Source of the DNA: Luteimonas marina
GTDB taxonomy: Bacteria; Pseudomonadota; Gammaproteobacteria; Xanthomonadales; Xanthomonadaceae
Direction of reading: 5' to 3'
Assembly: GCF_007859325.1 (NCBI RefSeq)
Contig: NZ_VOHK01000005.1
Location: 1-64,000, forward strand
DNA length: 64,000 nt
Shown here in pieces: positions 27,167-35,744 of this stretch. A model generated the notes under the pieces. That model made no database searches, was not told where the DNA came from, and saw nothing but the letters and a program-made list of their open reading frames with translations. A program made the position numbers and the translations under genes. Position 1 is the first letter of the stretch. Every line of letters starts with the position of its first letter.

Positions 27167-27892
27167 CTACAAGCGAGGGGCCGCGGGATTGCGCTCCAGC
27201 CAGTCGGCCAGGCCGGCGAGCGAGTCGAACACCAGGTCGGGGGCGATGTCGGCGCGCGGCCACGCGCCCAGGCCGCCGGGATGGTCGTCGCGGTGCAGCC
27301 AGCAGCCGCGCAGCCCGGCGCGCATCGCGCCGACCACGTCGGCCTCGACGTGGTCGCCGACGTGCAGCACCTCGCCCGGCGGCACGCCCAGGCGTTCGCA
27401 GGCGGCGAGGAAGATGCTGGCCTCGGGCTTGGCCGCGCCATGCTCGCGCGCATGCAGCTGCAGGGTGAAATGTTCGTCGATGCCCACGCGCACGAGGTCG
27501 GCGTTGCCGTTGCTGACCGCGGCGACGGGAACACGGCGCGCGATGCGCGCCAGCGCCTCCAGCGCGTCGGGATAGAACTCGACGCGGTTGCGCTCGGCGT
27601 AGAACGCCTCGTAGGCCTCGTCCAGCAGCGACAGGTCGCCGCCGCTGTCGCGCAGCGCGATCTCCAGCGTCAGCCGCCGCAGCGCGCTGAGGTCGTATGC
27701 CAGCGCCGGGTTCTCGCGCCAGACCCGCTCGCGCAGCGCGCGCATCGCTTCGACCGGGAACATCGCCGCCGTGGCCGGGCTGCGCGCGCGCATCCAGTCG
27801 TCGAGCACACGCTCGATCCGCGCGCCGATCGGCGCGAACGGCCACAGCGTGTCATCGAGATCGAGGGTGATGGCGCGGACGGGGAAACTCAC
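27167..27892 (-). CDS. HAD-superfamily hydrolase (YjjG-like)
   Basis: A 241-residue soluble phosphatase-like protein. Motif I is ITLDLDDTLWPF near residue 8, motif II VAAVSNGN near residue 122, motif III Lys in HGAAKPEASIF and motif IV HVGDHVEADVVGA near residue 175. This arrangement matches YjjG/haloacid-dehalogenase-like nucleotidases or sugar phosphatases. The substrate is unknown. It lies just upstream of the aminopeptidase gene on the same strand, with a 77-base gap. Confidence 0.85.
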   Translation of the reverse strand: MSFPVRAITLDLDDTLWPFAPIGARIERVLDDWMRARSPATAAMFPVEAMRALRERVWRENPALAYDLSALRRLTLEIALRDSGGDLSLLDEAYEAFYAERNRVEFYPDALEALARIARRVPVAAVSNGNADLVRVGIDEHFTLQLHAREHGAAKPEASIFLAACERLGVPPGEVLHVGDHVEADVVGAMRAGLRGCWLHRDDHPGGLGAWPRADIAPDLVFDSLAGLADWLERNPAAPRL

Positions 27893-27923
27893 GCGCCCAT
27901 TGTAGTCGCCAGCGCGACCGCCA

Positions 27924-28000
27924 CCCCCGTGGGAGCGCCTTCAGGCGCGATTGCCTGATCGCCTGCGGCGGCATCGCGCCTGAAGGCGCTCCCACGGGGG
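27924..28000. repeat. Inverted repeat, family A, perfect 27-bp arms
   Basis: The arm CCCCCGTGGGAGCGCCTTCA with GGCGCGA (27924-27950) is mirrored exactly by TCGCGCC with TGAAGGCGCTCCCACGGGGG (27974-28000) across a 23-base spacer. It falls between two genes of the same strand. Confidence 0.92.
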
Positions 28001-28005
28001 CATCC

Positions 28006-29109
28006 CTATTCCAGCAGCCGCGCCCAGCCTTCCATGCCCTCCACCCGCGCCAGCACCAGCTTCACGCACACCAGCAGCGGCACCGCCAGCAGCAGGCCGA
28101 TGATTCCCCACAGCCAGCCGAACAGCATCAGCGCCAGGATCAGCACCAGCGGCGACAGCGCCATGCGCCGGCCGAGCACGATCGGCGTGACCACCTGTCC
28201 CTCGATCGTGTGCAGCACCAGGTAGGCCGCCGCCGGCATCAGCGAAGGCCACAGTCCGTCGAAGGTGATGAAGCCGACCAGCAGCATCGCCAGCAGGCCG
28301 ATCAGCGGGCCGACGTAGGGCGCGAAGTTCAGCAGCGCCACCATCGTGCCCCACAGCAGCGCTTCGGGCAGCGGAACCTTCATCAGGTAAAGCACGCCCG
28401 CGAACAGCAGCCCCACCACCGTGTTGATCAGGCTGATGGTCAGCACGTAGCGCGAAACCTCGCGCTCGATCGAGTGCAGGATGCCGACGGTGAACTTCTT
28501 CTGCTGGCGCCCGGGCAGCAGCGCGATCGCGTTGCGCTGCAGGTTCTCGCCGTAGACCATGAAGAAGAACGTCAGCAGCACCACCGCCAGCAGCGAGGCA
28601 AGCAGACGCGGCGTTTCGGTCAGCATCCGGTACGGGTCGTCGACAGCGGTCCGCACCACCTGCGGCGCGCGCCCGGTCTGCCCGCCCGCGGCGCGCGCGA
28701 AGTTCTCGGCGGCCTGGTTCGCTTCGTGCACCGGCTTGGTGAGTTCGCGCAGCTTCGGCGCGAGCTGTCGCATCGCGCGCGGCGCCTCGCTGGCCCAGGC
28801 CATCGCCGACGGCGCCATCTGGTAGGCGAGCGCGCCGGTCGCGGCGAGGCCGCCGGCCAGCACCAGCAGCGCGGCGAGGAAGCGCGGCAGCCACAGCCGG
28901 CGCAGCAGGCGGATGATGGGGTTGCCGACCAGCGCGAAGAACATCGCCAGCAGCACCGGCAGCAGCAGGTCCTGCGCCGCCCACAGGGTGTAGCCGACCG
29001 CGAGCGTGGCCAGCACCAGCAGCGCGGTCGAGGCGCGCGGCCGCGTTGGCGGCGCGGGCGCGACCGGCTCTGGCGGCGTGGTGACGGATGGCGCGGCGTC
29101 GGTGGTCAT
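28006..29109 (-). CDS. AI-2E-family transporter (PerM/TqsA-like permease)
   Basis: A 367-residue inner-membrane protein with about eight helices. A Pro/Ala-rich cytosolic start of about 28 residues precedes the first pair of helices. The middle periplasmic region (residues 90-155) is helical. The C-terminal half carries VYGENLQRNAIALLP, LINTVVGLLFAGVLYLM, NFAPYVGPLIG, TIEGQVVTPIVLGRRM and LFGWLWGIIGLLLAVPLLV, all typical of AI-2E proteins. Members are linked to signal export or Na+/H+ exchange. The substrate is unassigned. Confidence 0.9.
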   Translation of the reverse strand: MTTDAAPSVTTPPEPVAPAPPTRPRASTALLVLATLAVGYTLWAAQDLLLPVLLAMFFALVGNPIIRLLRRLWLPRFLAALLVLAGGLAATGALAYQMAPSAMAWASEAPRAMRQLAPKLRELTKPVHEANQAAENFARAAGGQTGRAPQVVRTAVDDPYRMLTETPRLLASLLAVVLLTFFFMVYGENLQRNAIALLPGRQQKKFTVGILHSIEREVSRYVLTISLINTVVGLLFAGVLYLMKVPLPEALLWGTMVALLNFAPYVGPLIGLLAMLLVGFITFDGLWPSLMPAAAYLVLHTIEGQVVTPIVLGRRMALSPLVLILALMLFGWLWGIIGLLLAVPLLVCVKLVLARVEGMEGWARLLE

Positions 29110-29424
29110 GGCGAACAGTTGCGGAGCGGGACGCGATCATGCCATCGCGGCGATGCATGGCGGCGTGATGGTGCGGGACAACGCTGATCGGCACGGAATC
29201 CAAGTGCGCGAACGCATCGGCAGAAGGCAAAAAATCCCTGTCATTTCGACCCCGGACTTGATCCGGGGGAGAAATCCCCTCACCGGCGGAGAAAGGAAGA
29301 TTTCTCCCCCGGATCAAGTCCGGGGTCGAAATGACAGGCTTCAAGTCTTTCGGGTTGTTCTCTTGCCCGGGAGAACCGCCAATGACCAAGCCCGCCCCGC
29401 GGGTGGAAAACGGGATGACAGGCG
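29110..29424. other. Intergenic region with a long hairpin
   Basis: About 315 bases. The family C inverted repeat at 29237-29338 is the only element recognised. Sequence upstream of 29237 is the probable promoter region for the AI-2E gene. Confidence 0.5.
29237..29338. repeat. Inverted repeat, family C, near-perfect copy
   Basis: CCTGTCATTTCGACCCCGGA running into GATCCGGGGGAGAAATC is mirrored by GATTTCTCCCCCGGATC running into TCCGGGGTCGAAATGACAGG. Arms are about 40 bp with a loop of about 20 bases. Confidence 0.92.
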
Positions 29425-29928
29425 CTACCGCTCCGACAGCTCCGTCGCCGCTTCCGCCGGGCGCGGTTCGGAGTCCCACTGCGCGTCGGGACGCCGGCGA
29501 CGGTCCGCAACCGCGTGCGGCGCGGCATCGTCCCCGGCCTGCGGTGCCGGCGGCGGCGGCGCGCCGGCTTCGTCGCCGGCCACGGCCTCCACCGTGTCGG
29601 CCGCCTCCGCGGCCGCGTCCTCCGCGCCGCTGGCCGCGGCTTCGGCGGACTCGGCCGATTGCGCCGCCTTCAGCGAGGCCAGCAGGCCCGACAGGCTGGT
29701 GGCGAGCTGGACCCAGCGCGTGCCCGACACCGCGCCCAACGTGCGCAGCGGGCGCGCCTTCGCCACCAGCACGCCGCCCAGCAGGCCGGCGATGACGATG
29801 CGGGCCGGCGTCCACGCCTCGCGCCAGCGTTGGCCGAGCGCGGCGCGATGTCCGGTCGTCTGCACGATGCGGCCGTCGACCAGCTGTTCGGCGCGCTCGA
29901 CCCGTCGCTTGAGTCCTTCGAAATTCAT
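29425..29928 (-). CDS. Third gene of the YqjD/YqjE-like operon, unknown function
   Basis: A 167-residue protein starting MNFEGLKRRVERAEQLVDGR with an N-terminal basic amphipathic region. A hydrophobic stretch (ARIVIAGLLGGVLVA near residue 42) follows, then an Ala/Glu-rich segment and a Pro-rich, charged tail. It overlaps the holin-like gene upstream by four bases (ATGA). Position and N-terminus recall YqjK-like proteins of enteric yqjDEK operons, but identity is not demonstrable. It is probably membrane-associated. Confidence 0.7.
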   Translation of the reverse strand: MNFEGLKRRVERAEQLVDGRIVQTTGHRAALGQRWREAWTPARIVIAGLLGGVLVAKARPLRTLGAVSGTRWVQLATSLSGLLASLKAAQSAESAEAAASGAEDAAAEAADTVEAVAGDEAGAPPPPAPQAGDDAAPHAVADRRRRPDAQWDSEPRPAEAATELSER

Positions 29929-30419
29929 GGCGGCACCTGCTCCCGCGCCGGCGCGTCGCCCGCCCCGTCCTCGTCGTCGTCCTCGCTGAACAGGCCCAGC
30001 TTCGACAGCTGCCGCCGCGTCGCGTGCATCCCGGCATGGTCGAAGAACACCGACACCCGCCAGATCGCCACGCCCATCACCGCCAGGCTCAGCAGCGCCG
30101 CGATCGACAGCGACGCCAGCCACGACAGCCCCGTCGCCTGCAGCAGCGCGATCAGCGCGCCCATCGAGATCAGCCATGCCGACGCGCCAAAGATGATCGC
30201 CACCGCAGTCCACGCCAGCGCGCGTCCCAGCGCGCTGCGCGCGAGCGCCAGGTCGGCCGAGACCAGCCGCCGCAGCGCGCGCCCGGCGTCGAGCGCCGAG
30301 TCGAGCGTGGCCCGGCCCTCGGCGCCGATCGCGCGTACGGCGTCGTCGATGCCCGGCGATTCCTGCGCACCCGCCGCTTCGCGGGCCTGCGCGGAATCGC
30401 TGGCCGTCTCCCCGGTCAC
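29925..30419 (-). CDS. Phage holin superfamily III-like membrane protein (YqjE-like)
   Basis: A 164-residue protein. The N-terminal 40 residues are soluble and Ala/Glu-rich. Then come an amphipathic segment (RALRRLVSADLALARSALG) and two adjacent helices (LAWTAVAIIFGASAWLISMGALIALL and WLASLSIAALLSLAVMGVAIW), and finally a tail ending in an acidic cluster (EDDDEDG). This matches YqjE/PF07332 proteins, which are membrane proteins of stationary phase and not lysis holins. It sits between the DUF883 gene and the third gene. Confidence 0.78.
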   Translation of the reverse strand: MTGETASDSAQAREAAGAQESPGIDDAVRAIGAEGRATLDSALDAGRALRRLVSADLALARSALGRALAWTAVAIIFGASAWLISMGALIALLQATGLSWLASLSIAALLSLAVMGVAIWRVSVFFDHAGMHATRRQLSKLGLFSEDDDEDGAGDAPAREQVPP

Positions 30420-30432
30420 GTCGGGGCGTCGC

Positions 30433-30801
30433 TTACTTCTCTGCGCCGCCGCTGCGGGCGAGCTTGGCGATGATCCAGCCGGCGGCGAAGGCGACGCCGA
30501 ACGAGGCGATCGGGCGCTCGCGGATCAGGTCGGCGGCGCTGTCGATCAGGTCGCGGCCCTTGTCCATCAGCGCGTCGACCTGCTCGCGCGCGGCGCCGCC
30601 GCCCTCTTCCAGCGCGGCGATGCCGGCCAGCGCGGAATCGGCCAGGTCGGCCTTGACCGCGGCGCGGCCCGCGCGCAGTTCGTCGCCGGCCACGCCGGCC
30701 GCGTTCTTGATCGCGCTGCCGGCGTCGGCGGCGGCGTTCTTGAGGTGGGCACCGGCTTCGCCGAGGTTGCTCTTGACCGTGTCCGTCGAGGTGGGGCTCA
30801 T
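30433..30801 (-). CDS. DUF883 family protein (ElaB/YqjD/YgaM-like)
   Basis: A 122-residue protein: a long soluble Ala-rich coiled-coil region, then a C-terminal membrane anchor (IASFGVAFAAGWIIAKLA) preceded by RERP. The RERPxxxxGxAxxxGxxxG pattern is diagnostic of DUF883. E. coli members of this tail-anchored family bind ribosomes at the inner membrane in stationary phase. It is the first gene of the three-gene operon, 13 bases before the holin-like gene. Confidence 0.87.
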   Translation of the reverse strand: MSPTSTDTVKSNLGEAGAHLKNAAADAGSAIKNAAGVAGDELRAGRAAVKADLADSALAGIAALEEGGGAAREQVDALMDKGRDLIDSAADLIRERPIASFGVAFAAGWIIAKLARSGGAEK

Positions 30802-30862
30802 CGTCGTCTCCTGGAAGGGATGGCGCGGGGGCGCCGCGGGAAGGACCGGCGCGGAGGCCGGC

Positions 30863-32296
30863 TCACTCCATGATCAGGTTTCCCACGCGTCCGCCGCGTG
30901 AAATCCGCAGGACCAATTGTCGCGGATCGTCGGCCAATGTATCGCGGAAACCCGCGAGATCGCGGAATTCACCGGTGTTGGCGGCGAAGATGTAGTCGCC
31001 CTCGCGCAGGCCGTTGCGGAAGGCGCGGCTGCCCGACTCCACCTTTTCCACCAGCACGCCGCGCGCGTTCGGGTTCTGCCGGCGCACCGCCTCGGGCAGG
31101 TCGGCCAAGGTCGCGCCGGCCAGCCGCTCGTCGTAGCTGGCGCCGTCGCGGGCCAGCGCGCGCAGGCGCGCGGTGATCGTCAGCGGCTTGCCGTCGCGCA
31201 GCACCTCCAGCGTCACCGGTGCGTCCAGCGGCTGCAGGCCCTGGAAGTTGCGCAGCGACACCGGGTCGTCCATGCGCTGGCCGTTGGCCGAGACGATCAC
31301 GTCGCCGGTGCGCAGCCCCGCCGCGGCCGCGCCGGAATCGCCGTGCACGCGCGTGACCACCACGCCGCGCGGCTCCGACAGGCCCAGGCCCGCGGCCAGG
31401 CGCTGGTCGACCGCCTGGGTGTCGAGGCCGAGCGTGCCGCGCTGCACGCTGCCGGTGGTCGCCAGCTGCTGCATCACGCCGCGCGCCAGGTCGATCGGGA
31501 TCGCGAAGCCCAGGCCGATGTTGCCGGCCATGCTGCCGCGCGGGTTGAAGCTGGCGGTGTTGATGCCGACCAGCTCGCCGCGCAGGTTGACCAGCGCGCC
31601 GCCGGAATTGCCCGGGTTGATCGAGGCATCGGTCTGGATGAAGTTCTGGAAGCCCACGCCCGGCACGTTGCTGCGGCCCACCGCCGAGACGATGCCCGAG
31701 GTGACCGTCTGGCCGACGCCGAAGGGATTGCCCACCGCCACCACGAAGTCGCCGACCTCCAGCCGCGACGCCGCACCCAGCGGGATCGCGACCAGGTCCT
31801 GCGCCGGGATCCGCATCAGCGCCACGTCGGTGTCGGGATCGGAGCCGATGAACTCGGCCTCCAGCGTGCGTCCGTCGGCCAGCGTCACCGACACCTCGTC
31901 GGCGTTCTCGATCACGTGGTGGTTGGTCAGCACGTAGCCGGCCTGCGCATCGACGATCACGCCCGAACCGAGCGAGCGCGCGATCCGCTCCTGCGACAGC
32001 TCCGGGAACATGCGGCGGAAGAAGGGATCGTTGCCGAACGGACTCACTTGCCGCTTCTGCGCCGCCTGCACGCTGACCACCGACGGCGTCACCCGCTTGA
32101 GCATCGGCGACAGCGAGGGCAGCGGCTGGCCGTCGACCGCGGTCGGCAGCGCCGCCACCGTCGGCACCGGCACCGCGGCGGCCGGCGGATCGGCCGCGCG
32201 GGCGGGCGCCTGCACGGCGTCGCGGATGGCGGTGGCGGCGAAGCCGCCGAACGCGGCGGCGGCGGCAAGGACGAGCAGGGTCGGGGCTGGACGCAT
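30863..32296 (-). CDS. Do-family periplasmic serine protease (DegP/DegQ/MucD-like)
   Basis: A 477-residue exported protease. The N-terminal signal (LLVLAAAAAFGGFAATAI) may remain as an anchor. The trypsin-like domain has catalytic His in TNHHVIENADE, Asp in DPDTDVALMRI and Ser in INPGNSGGALVN. PDZ1 contains GLSEPRGVVVTRV and PDZ2 contains ARGVLVEKVESGSRA. Such proteases degrade misfolded envelope proteins and act as chaperones. Both PDZ domains and the full triad are present. No sigma-E box was recognised in the long upstream gap. Confidence 0.93.
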   Translation of the reverse strand: MRPAPTLLVLAAAAAFGGFAATAIRDAVQAPARAADPPAAAVPVPTVAALPTAVDGQPLPSLSPMLKRVTPSVVSVQAAQKRQVSPFGNDPFFRRMFPELSQERIARSLGSGVIVDAQAGYVLTNHHVIENADEVSVTLADGRTLEAEFIGSDPDTDVALMRIPAQDLVAIPLGAASRLEVGDFVVAVGNPFGVGQTVTSGIVSAVGRSNVPGVGFQNFIQTDASINPGNSGGALVNLRGELVGINTASFNPRGSMAGNIGLGFAIPIDLARGVMQQLATTGSVQRGTLGLDTQAVDQRLAAGLGLSEPRGVVVTRVHGDSGAAAAGLRTGDVIVSANGQRMDDPVSLRNFQGLQPLDAPVTLEVLRDGKPLTITARLRALARDGASYDERLAGATLADLPEAVRRQNPNARGVLVEKVESGSRAFRNGLREGDYIFAANTGEFRDLAGFRDTLADDPRQLVLRISRGGRVGNLIME

Positions 32297-32784
32297 GGTC
32301 GGATCGCAGGTTCGGATGACGGGAAGATGGGTGCCGGCGGCGCGGCGGGCAAGCCCGGCCCGGGCAACACCGGACAGGCAGGGCAGTGTCGTTCGTGCCG
32401 GCTCCATCGAACCTGAATGGGACCGTGCCCCATGTGCGGTTGCAGCAGTTTCCGGATTTGCGCCGCAAGCCGCTGATTCCGGTTGACTTCCGGTTTTCCC
32501 GGGCGTAGCTTGGGCCGCGCTCGCCACAACATCTTGGGGTGGAAAGCGCGAACAGGGCCCAAGTAGTGGGGGTTTTGTCCGAAAATCGACCAGTTGGACC
32601 ACGGGGCGTCAGGGGGCACCGCGGAATGGATCTACAGGGCGACAACGAAACACCACACATCCTTTCATTTCAGGCGGCGCGGATTCCGTAGCCGCGTTTG
32701 GTCGTCGACGCCGTCCACCACGGCACCGACAAGAACAACAGGCCGGGACACGCATCCGGGCCAGGACAAGGAGACAACGGACGC
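32297..32784. other. 488-base divergent intergenic region between the protease and nrdJ
   Basis: This region must hold promoters for the Do protease (minus) and nrdJ (plus). The candidate NrdR-like boxes at 32524-32572 are noted separately. No riboswitch fold of the cobalamin type, RNA gene or repeat was recognised. Confidence 0.5.
32524..32572 (+). promoter_or_regulatory. Candidate NrdR-box pair upstream of nrdJ
   Basis: CCACAACATCTTGGGG (32524-32539) is an imperfect 16-bp palindrome resembling the NrdR box pattern (ACACWATATWTTGTGT). A weaker, partly deleted copy, CCCAAGTAGTGGGG, follows with centres about 33 bp apart, close to three helical turns. NrdR is the standard repressor of ribonucleotide reductase genes. 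The match is weak and the call is inferential. Confidence 0.3.
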
Positions 32785-34932
32785 ATGAGCACGGTTCGTC
32801 TGGAAGCGGTCAAGCACGGCGAACGGGAGATCCCGATGCAGCCCGCCTCGCAGGACATCTGGGACAAGAAGTACCGCCTCAAGACCAAGCACGGGGTGGC
32901 GGTCGATGCCGACATCGACGGCACCTACCAGCGCGTGGCCAAGGCGCTGGCCGAGGCCGAGACCACGCCCGAGAAGCAGAAGTACTGGAACGACCGCTTC
33001 CTGTGGGCGCTGCGCCGCGGGGCGATTCCCGCCGGTCGCATCACCTCCAACGCCGGCGCGCTGGAGCACAAGCCCGCCACCAGCACGATCAACTGCACCG
33101 TCTCGGGCACGATCACCGACTCGATGGACGGCATCCTCGACAAGGTCCACGAGGCCGGGCTGACGCTCAAGGCCGGCTGCGGCATCGGCTATGAGTTCAG
33201 CACCCTGCGCCCGCGCGGCGCCTTCGTCGCCGGTGCCGGCGCCTACACCTCGGGCCCGATGTCCTTCATGGATATCTACGACAAGATGTGCTTCACCGTC
33301 TCGTCGGCCGGCGGCCGCCGCGGCGCGCAGATGGGCACCTTCGACGTCTCCCACCCCGACGTGAAGGACTTCATCCGCGCCAAGCGCGAGGACGGCCGCC
33401 TGCGCCAGTTCAACCTCTCGCTGCTGATCACCGACGGCTTCATGCAGGCGGTGGAGGAAGACGGCGACTGGCCGCTGGTGTTCCCGATCAGCGACAAGGA
33501 AGCCGGCGACATCGACCTGTCCAACGCCGACCAGGTGGTCTGGCGCGACTGGCCGCACAGCAACGGCTACATCGCCCGCGACGACGGCATGGTTGCCTGC
33601 AAGGTCTACGGCCACATCAAGGCCCGGCACCTGTGGGACATGATCATGGTGTCCACCTACGACTACGCCGAGCCGGGCTTCATCCTGATCGACAAGGTCA
33701 ACGAGATGAACAACAACTGGTGGTGCGAGAACATCCGCGCCACCAACCCCTGCGGCGAACAGCCACTGCCGCCCTACGGCGCCTGCCTGCTGGGCTCGGT
33801 CAACCTGACCAAGTTCGTGCGCGACCCGTTCACCGACAAGGCCTCCTTCGACTGGGAGGAATACAGGGAAGTCGTGCGCGTGTTCACCCGCATGCTCGAC
33901 AACGTGGTCGAGGTCAACGGCCTGCCGCTGCCGCAGCAGCAGGCCGAGATCATGCGCAAGCGCCGCCACGGCATGGGCTTCCTCGGCCTGGGCAGCACCG
34001 TGACCATGCTGCAGATGAAGTACGGCTCGGAGCCGAGTTGCGAATTCACCGAGCGCATCGCCCGCGAGATGGCCGTCGCCGGCTGGGAGATGGGCCTGGC
34101 GCTGGCGCAGGAGAAGGGCGCGGCGCCGATCATGCACGAGGAGTTCGAAGTCACCGCCGAAATGCTGCGCAAGCGCCCGGAGATGGCGAAGGACGGCTGG
34201 CGCCTGGGCCAGAAGATCGAGGGCAAGGTGCTGCACGCGCGCTACAGCCGCTACATGCAGAAGGTGGCCGAGGTCGCCCCGGAGCTGGTCGACAACCTCG
34301 CCGAGACCGGCGCCCGCTTCACCCACCACAGCTCGATCGCCCCGACCGGCACCATCTCGCTGTCGCTGGCCAACAACGCCTCCAACGGCATCGAGCCCTC
34401 GTTCGCGCACCACTACAGCCGCAACGTGATCCGCGAGGGCAAGAAGACCAAGGAGAAGGTCGACGTCTGGTCCTACGAGCTGCTGGCCTACCGCGAACTG
34501 GTCAATCCCAAGGCCATGCCGTTCTCGGAGGCGCCGGAGGCGAAGCTGCCCGACTACTTCATCGCCGCCGACGACATCACCCCGAAGGAGCACGTCGACG
34601 TCCAGGCCGCCGCGCAGAAGTGGGTGGACTCGTCCATCTCCAAGACCGCGAACGTCCCGACCGACTATCCCTACGAGGACTTCAAGGACATCTACCGCTA
34701 CGCCTACCAGAAGGGGCTGAAGGGCTGCACCACGTTCCGCTTCAACCCCGCCGCCTTCCAGGGCGTGCTGGTCAAGGAGACCGACCTCGAGAACACCACC
34801 TACCGCTTCGAACTGGAGGACGGCAGCGTGATCGAGGTCAAGGGCAACGAGCAGATCGAATACGACGGCGAGACCCACACCGCCGCCAACCTGTTCGACG
34901 CACTGAAAGAAGGCTATTACGGCAAATTCTGA
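32785..34932 (+). CDS. nrdJ: Vitamin B12-dependent (class II) ribonucleotide reductase, catalytic part
   Basis: This 715-residue subunit reduces ribonucleotides to deoxyribonucleotides using adenosylcobalamin, so it works with or without oxygen. Visible features are the N-terminal STINCTVSGT cysteine region, GLTLKAGCGIGYEFS, the active-site block NPCGEQPLPPYGACLLGSVNL (Cys and Glu), HGMGFLGLG and APTGTISL. The C-terminus lacks the redox-active cysteine tail and the TSCPD domain. Both are on the separate protein at 35745-36524, a split like that described for Pseudomonas aeruginosa NrdJa/NrdJb. An AAGGAG box lies somewhat far upstream of the ATG. Confidence 0.93.
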   Translation: MSTVRLEAVKHGEREIPMQPASQDIWDKKYRLKTKHGVAVDADIDGTYQRVAKALAEAETTPEKQKYWNDRFLWALRRGAIPAGRITSNAGALEHKPATSTINCTVSGTITDSMDGILDKVHEAGLTLKAGCGIGYEFSTLRPRGAFVAGAGAYTSGPMSFMDIYDKMCFTVSSAGGRRGAQMGTFDVSHPDVKDFIRAKREDGRLRQFNLSLLITDGFMQAVEEDGDWPLVFPISDKEAGDIDLSNADQVVWRDWPHSNGYIARDDGMVACKVYGHIKARHLWDMIMVSTYDYAEPGFILIDKVNEMNNNWWCENIRATNPCGEQPLPPYGACLLGSVNLTKFVRDPFTDKASFDWEEYREVVRVFTRMLDNVVEVNGLPLPQQQAEIMRKRRHGMGFLGLGSTVTMLQMKYGSEPSCEFTERIAREMAVAGWEMGLALAQEKGAAPIMHEEFEVTAEMLRKRPEMAKDGWRLGQKIEGKVLHARYSRYMQKVAEVAPELVDNLAETGARFTHHSSIAPTGTISLSLANNASNGIEPSFAHHYSRNVIREGKKTKEKVDVWSYELLAYRELVNPKAMPFSEAPEAKLPDYFIAADDITPKEHVDVQAAAQKWVDSSISKTANVPTDYPYEDFKDIYRYAYQKGLKGCTTFRFNPAAFQGVLVKETDLENTTYRFELEDGSVIEVKGNEQIEYDGETHTAANLFDALKEGYYGKF

Positions 34933-35112
34933 TGCCGACCCCCATGCCACGCGCTTGACCTTCCCCCTCCCCCGCCTGCGGGGGAGGGCCGGGGTGGGGG
35001 CCCGCCCTTCGCAGTACCGCTTGCGTAGCGCGCGCTTCGCGCTACATTTCGCCCACGGGCGCTTGCCCGTAACCCGATCACCGTAAAAAAGCAAACTGAC
35101 GAGGACACACCC

Positions 35113-35649
35113 ATGAGTAACGGCAACGGGGTCGCGGAGACCCTGAGCAACGCCGCCGAAGCCGTCGCCGACACGGCGAAGGACATCGGCAAGAAGGTCG
35201 CGAAGAAAGCCAGCGGCGCCGTGAAGGCGGCGAAGAAGACCGCGAAGAAGGCCGAGAAGGCCGTCGCCGACACCGCCAGCAAGGCGAAGAAGGCGGTGGG
35301 CAAGAAGGTCGCCGCCGCCAAGAAGTCGCTCAAGTCCGCCAGCGCCGCCGGCAAGAAGGAAGTCGCCGCCCTGAAGAAGAAGGGCGCGGCCAAGAAGAAG
35401 ACCGCCAGGAAGAAGGTTGCGGCGAAGAAGGCCGCCGCCAGCAAGGCGACGAAGAAGGTCGCGCGCAAGGCCACCGCGAAGAAGGCGGCGGTGAAGAAGG
35501 CAACGAAAAAGGTCGCCCGCAAGGCGACGGCCAAGAAGGCAGCGGTGAAGAAGGCGGTCCGCAAGACCGCGAAGAAGGCCGCTCCGAAGAAGGCGGCCAG
35601 GAAGGCGCCTGCGAAGAAGGCCGCCCGCAAGGCCGCGAAGAAGAAGTAA
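35113..35649 (+). CDS. Lys/Ala-rich histone H1-like protein
   Basis: A 178-residue protein made almost entirely of Lys and Ala in tandem imperfect units such as KKAAVKKATKKVARKATA. An N-terminal 30 residues with a more normal composition begin MSNGNGVAETLSNAAEA. The composition resembles bacterial histone H1-like and AlgP/KA-repeat proteins that bind DNA without sequence specificity. Repeat number is probably variable between strains. It lies between the two ribonucleotide reductase genes on the same strand and has a GAGG box. Confidence 0.85.
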   Translation: MSNGNGVAETLSNAAEAVADTAKDIGKKVAKKASGAVKAAKKTAKKAEKAVADTASKAKKAVGKKVAAAKKSLKSASAAGKKEVAALKKKGAAKKKTARKKVAAKKAAASKATKKVARKATAKKAAVKKATKKVARKATAKKAAVKKAVRKTAKKAAPKKAARKAPAKKAARKAAKKK

Positions 35650-35744
35650 GCCTGCAGACCCCGCCCCTCTCCCGCCATGCGGGGGAGGGGCCGGGGCAAG
35701 GGCCGCCCCACCCCGCACGTTCCCCGCAGCACCAGGATCACGCA

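Noticed and set aside
32297..32784. Cobalamin riboswitch ahead of nrdJ
   Set aside because: No B12-box-like sequence (GCCACTG type) was seen near the start. A covariance-model search would settle it.
35113..35649. KA-rich repeats as a non-coding tandem repeat
   Set aside because: A ribosome site, a normal N-terminus and a single unbroken frame with H1-like composition support a protein.
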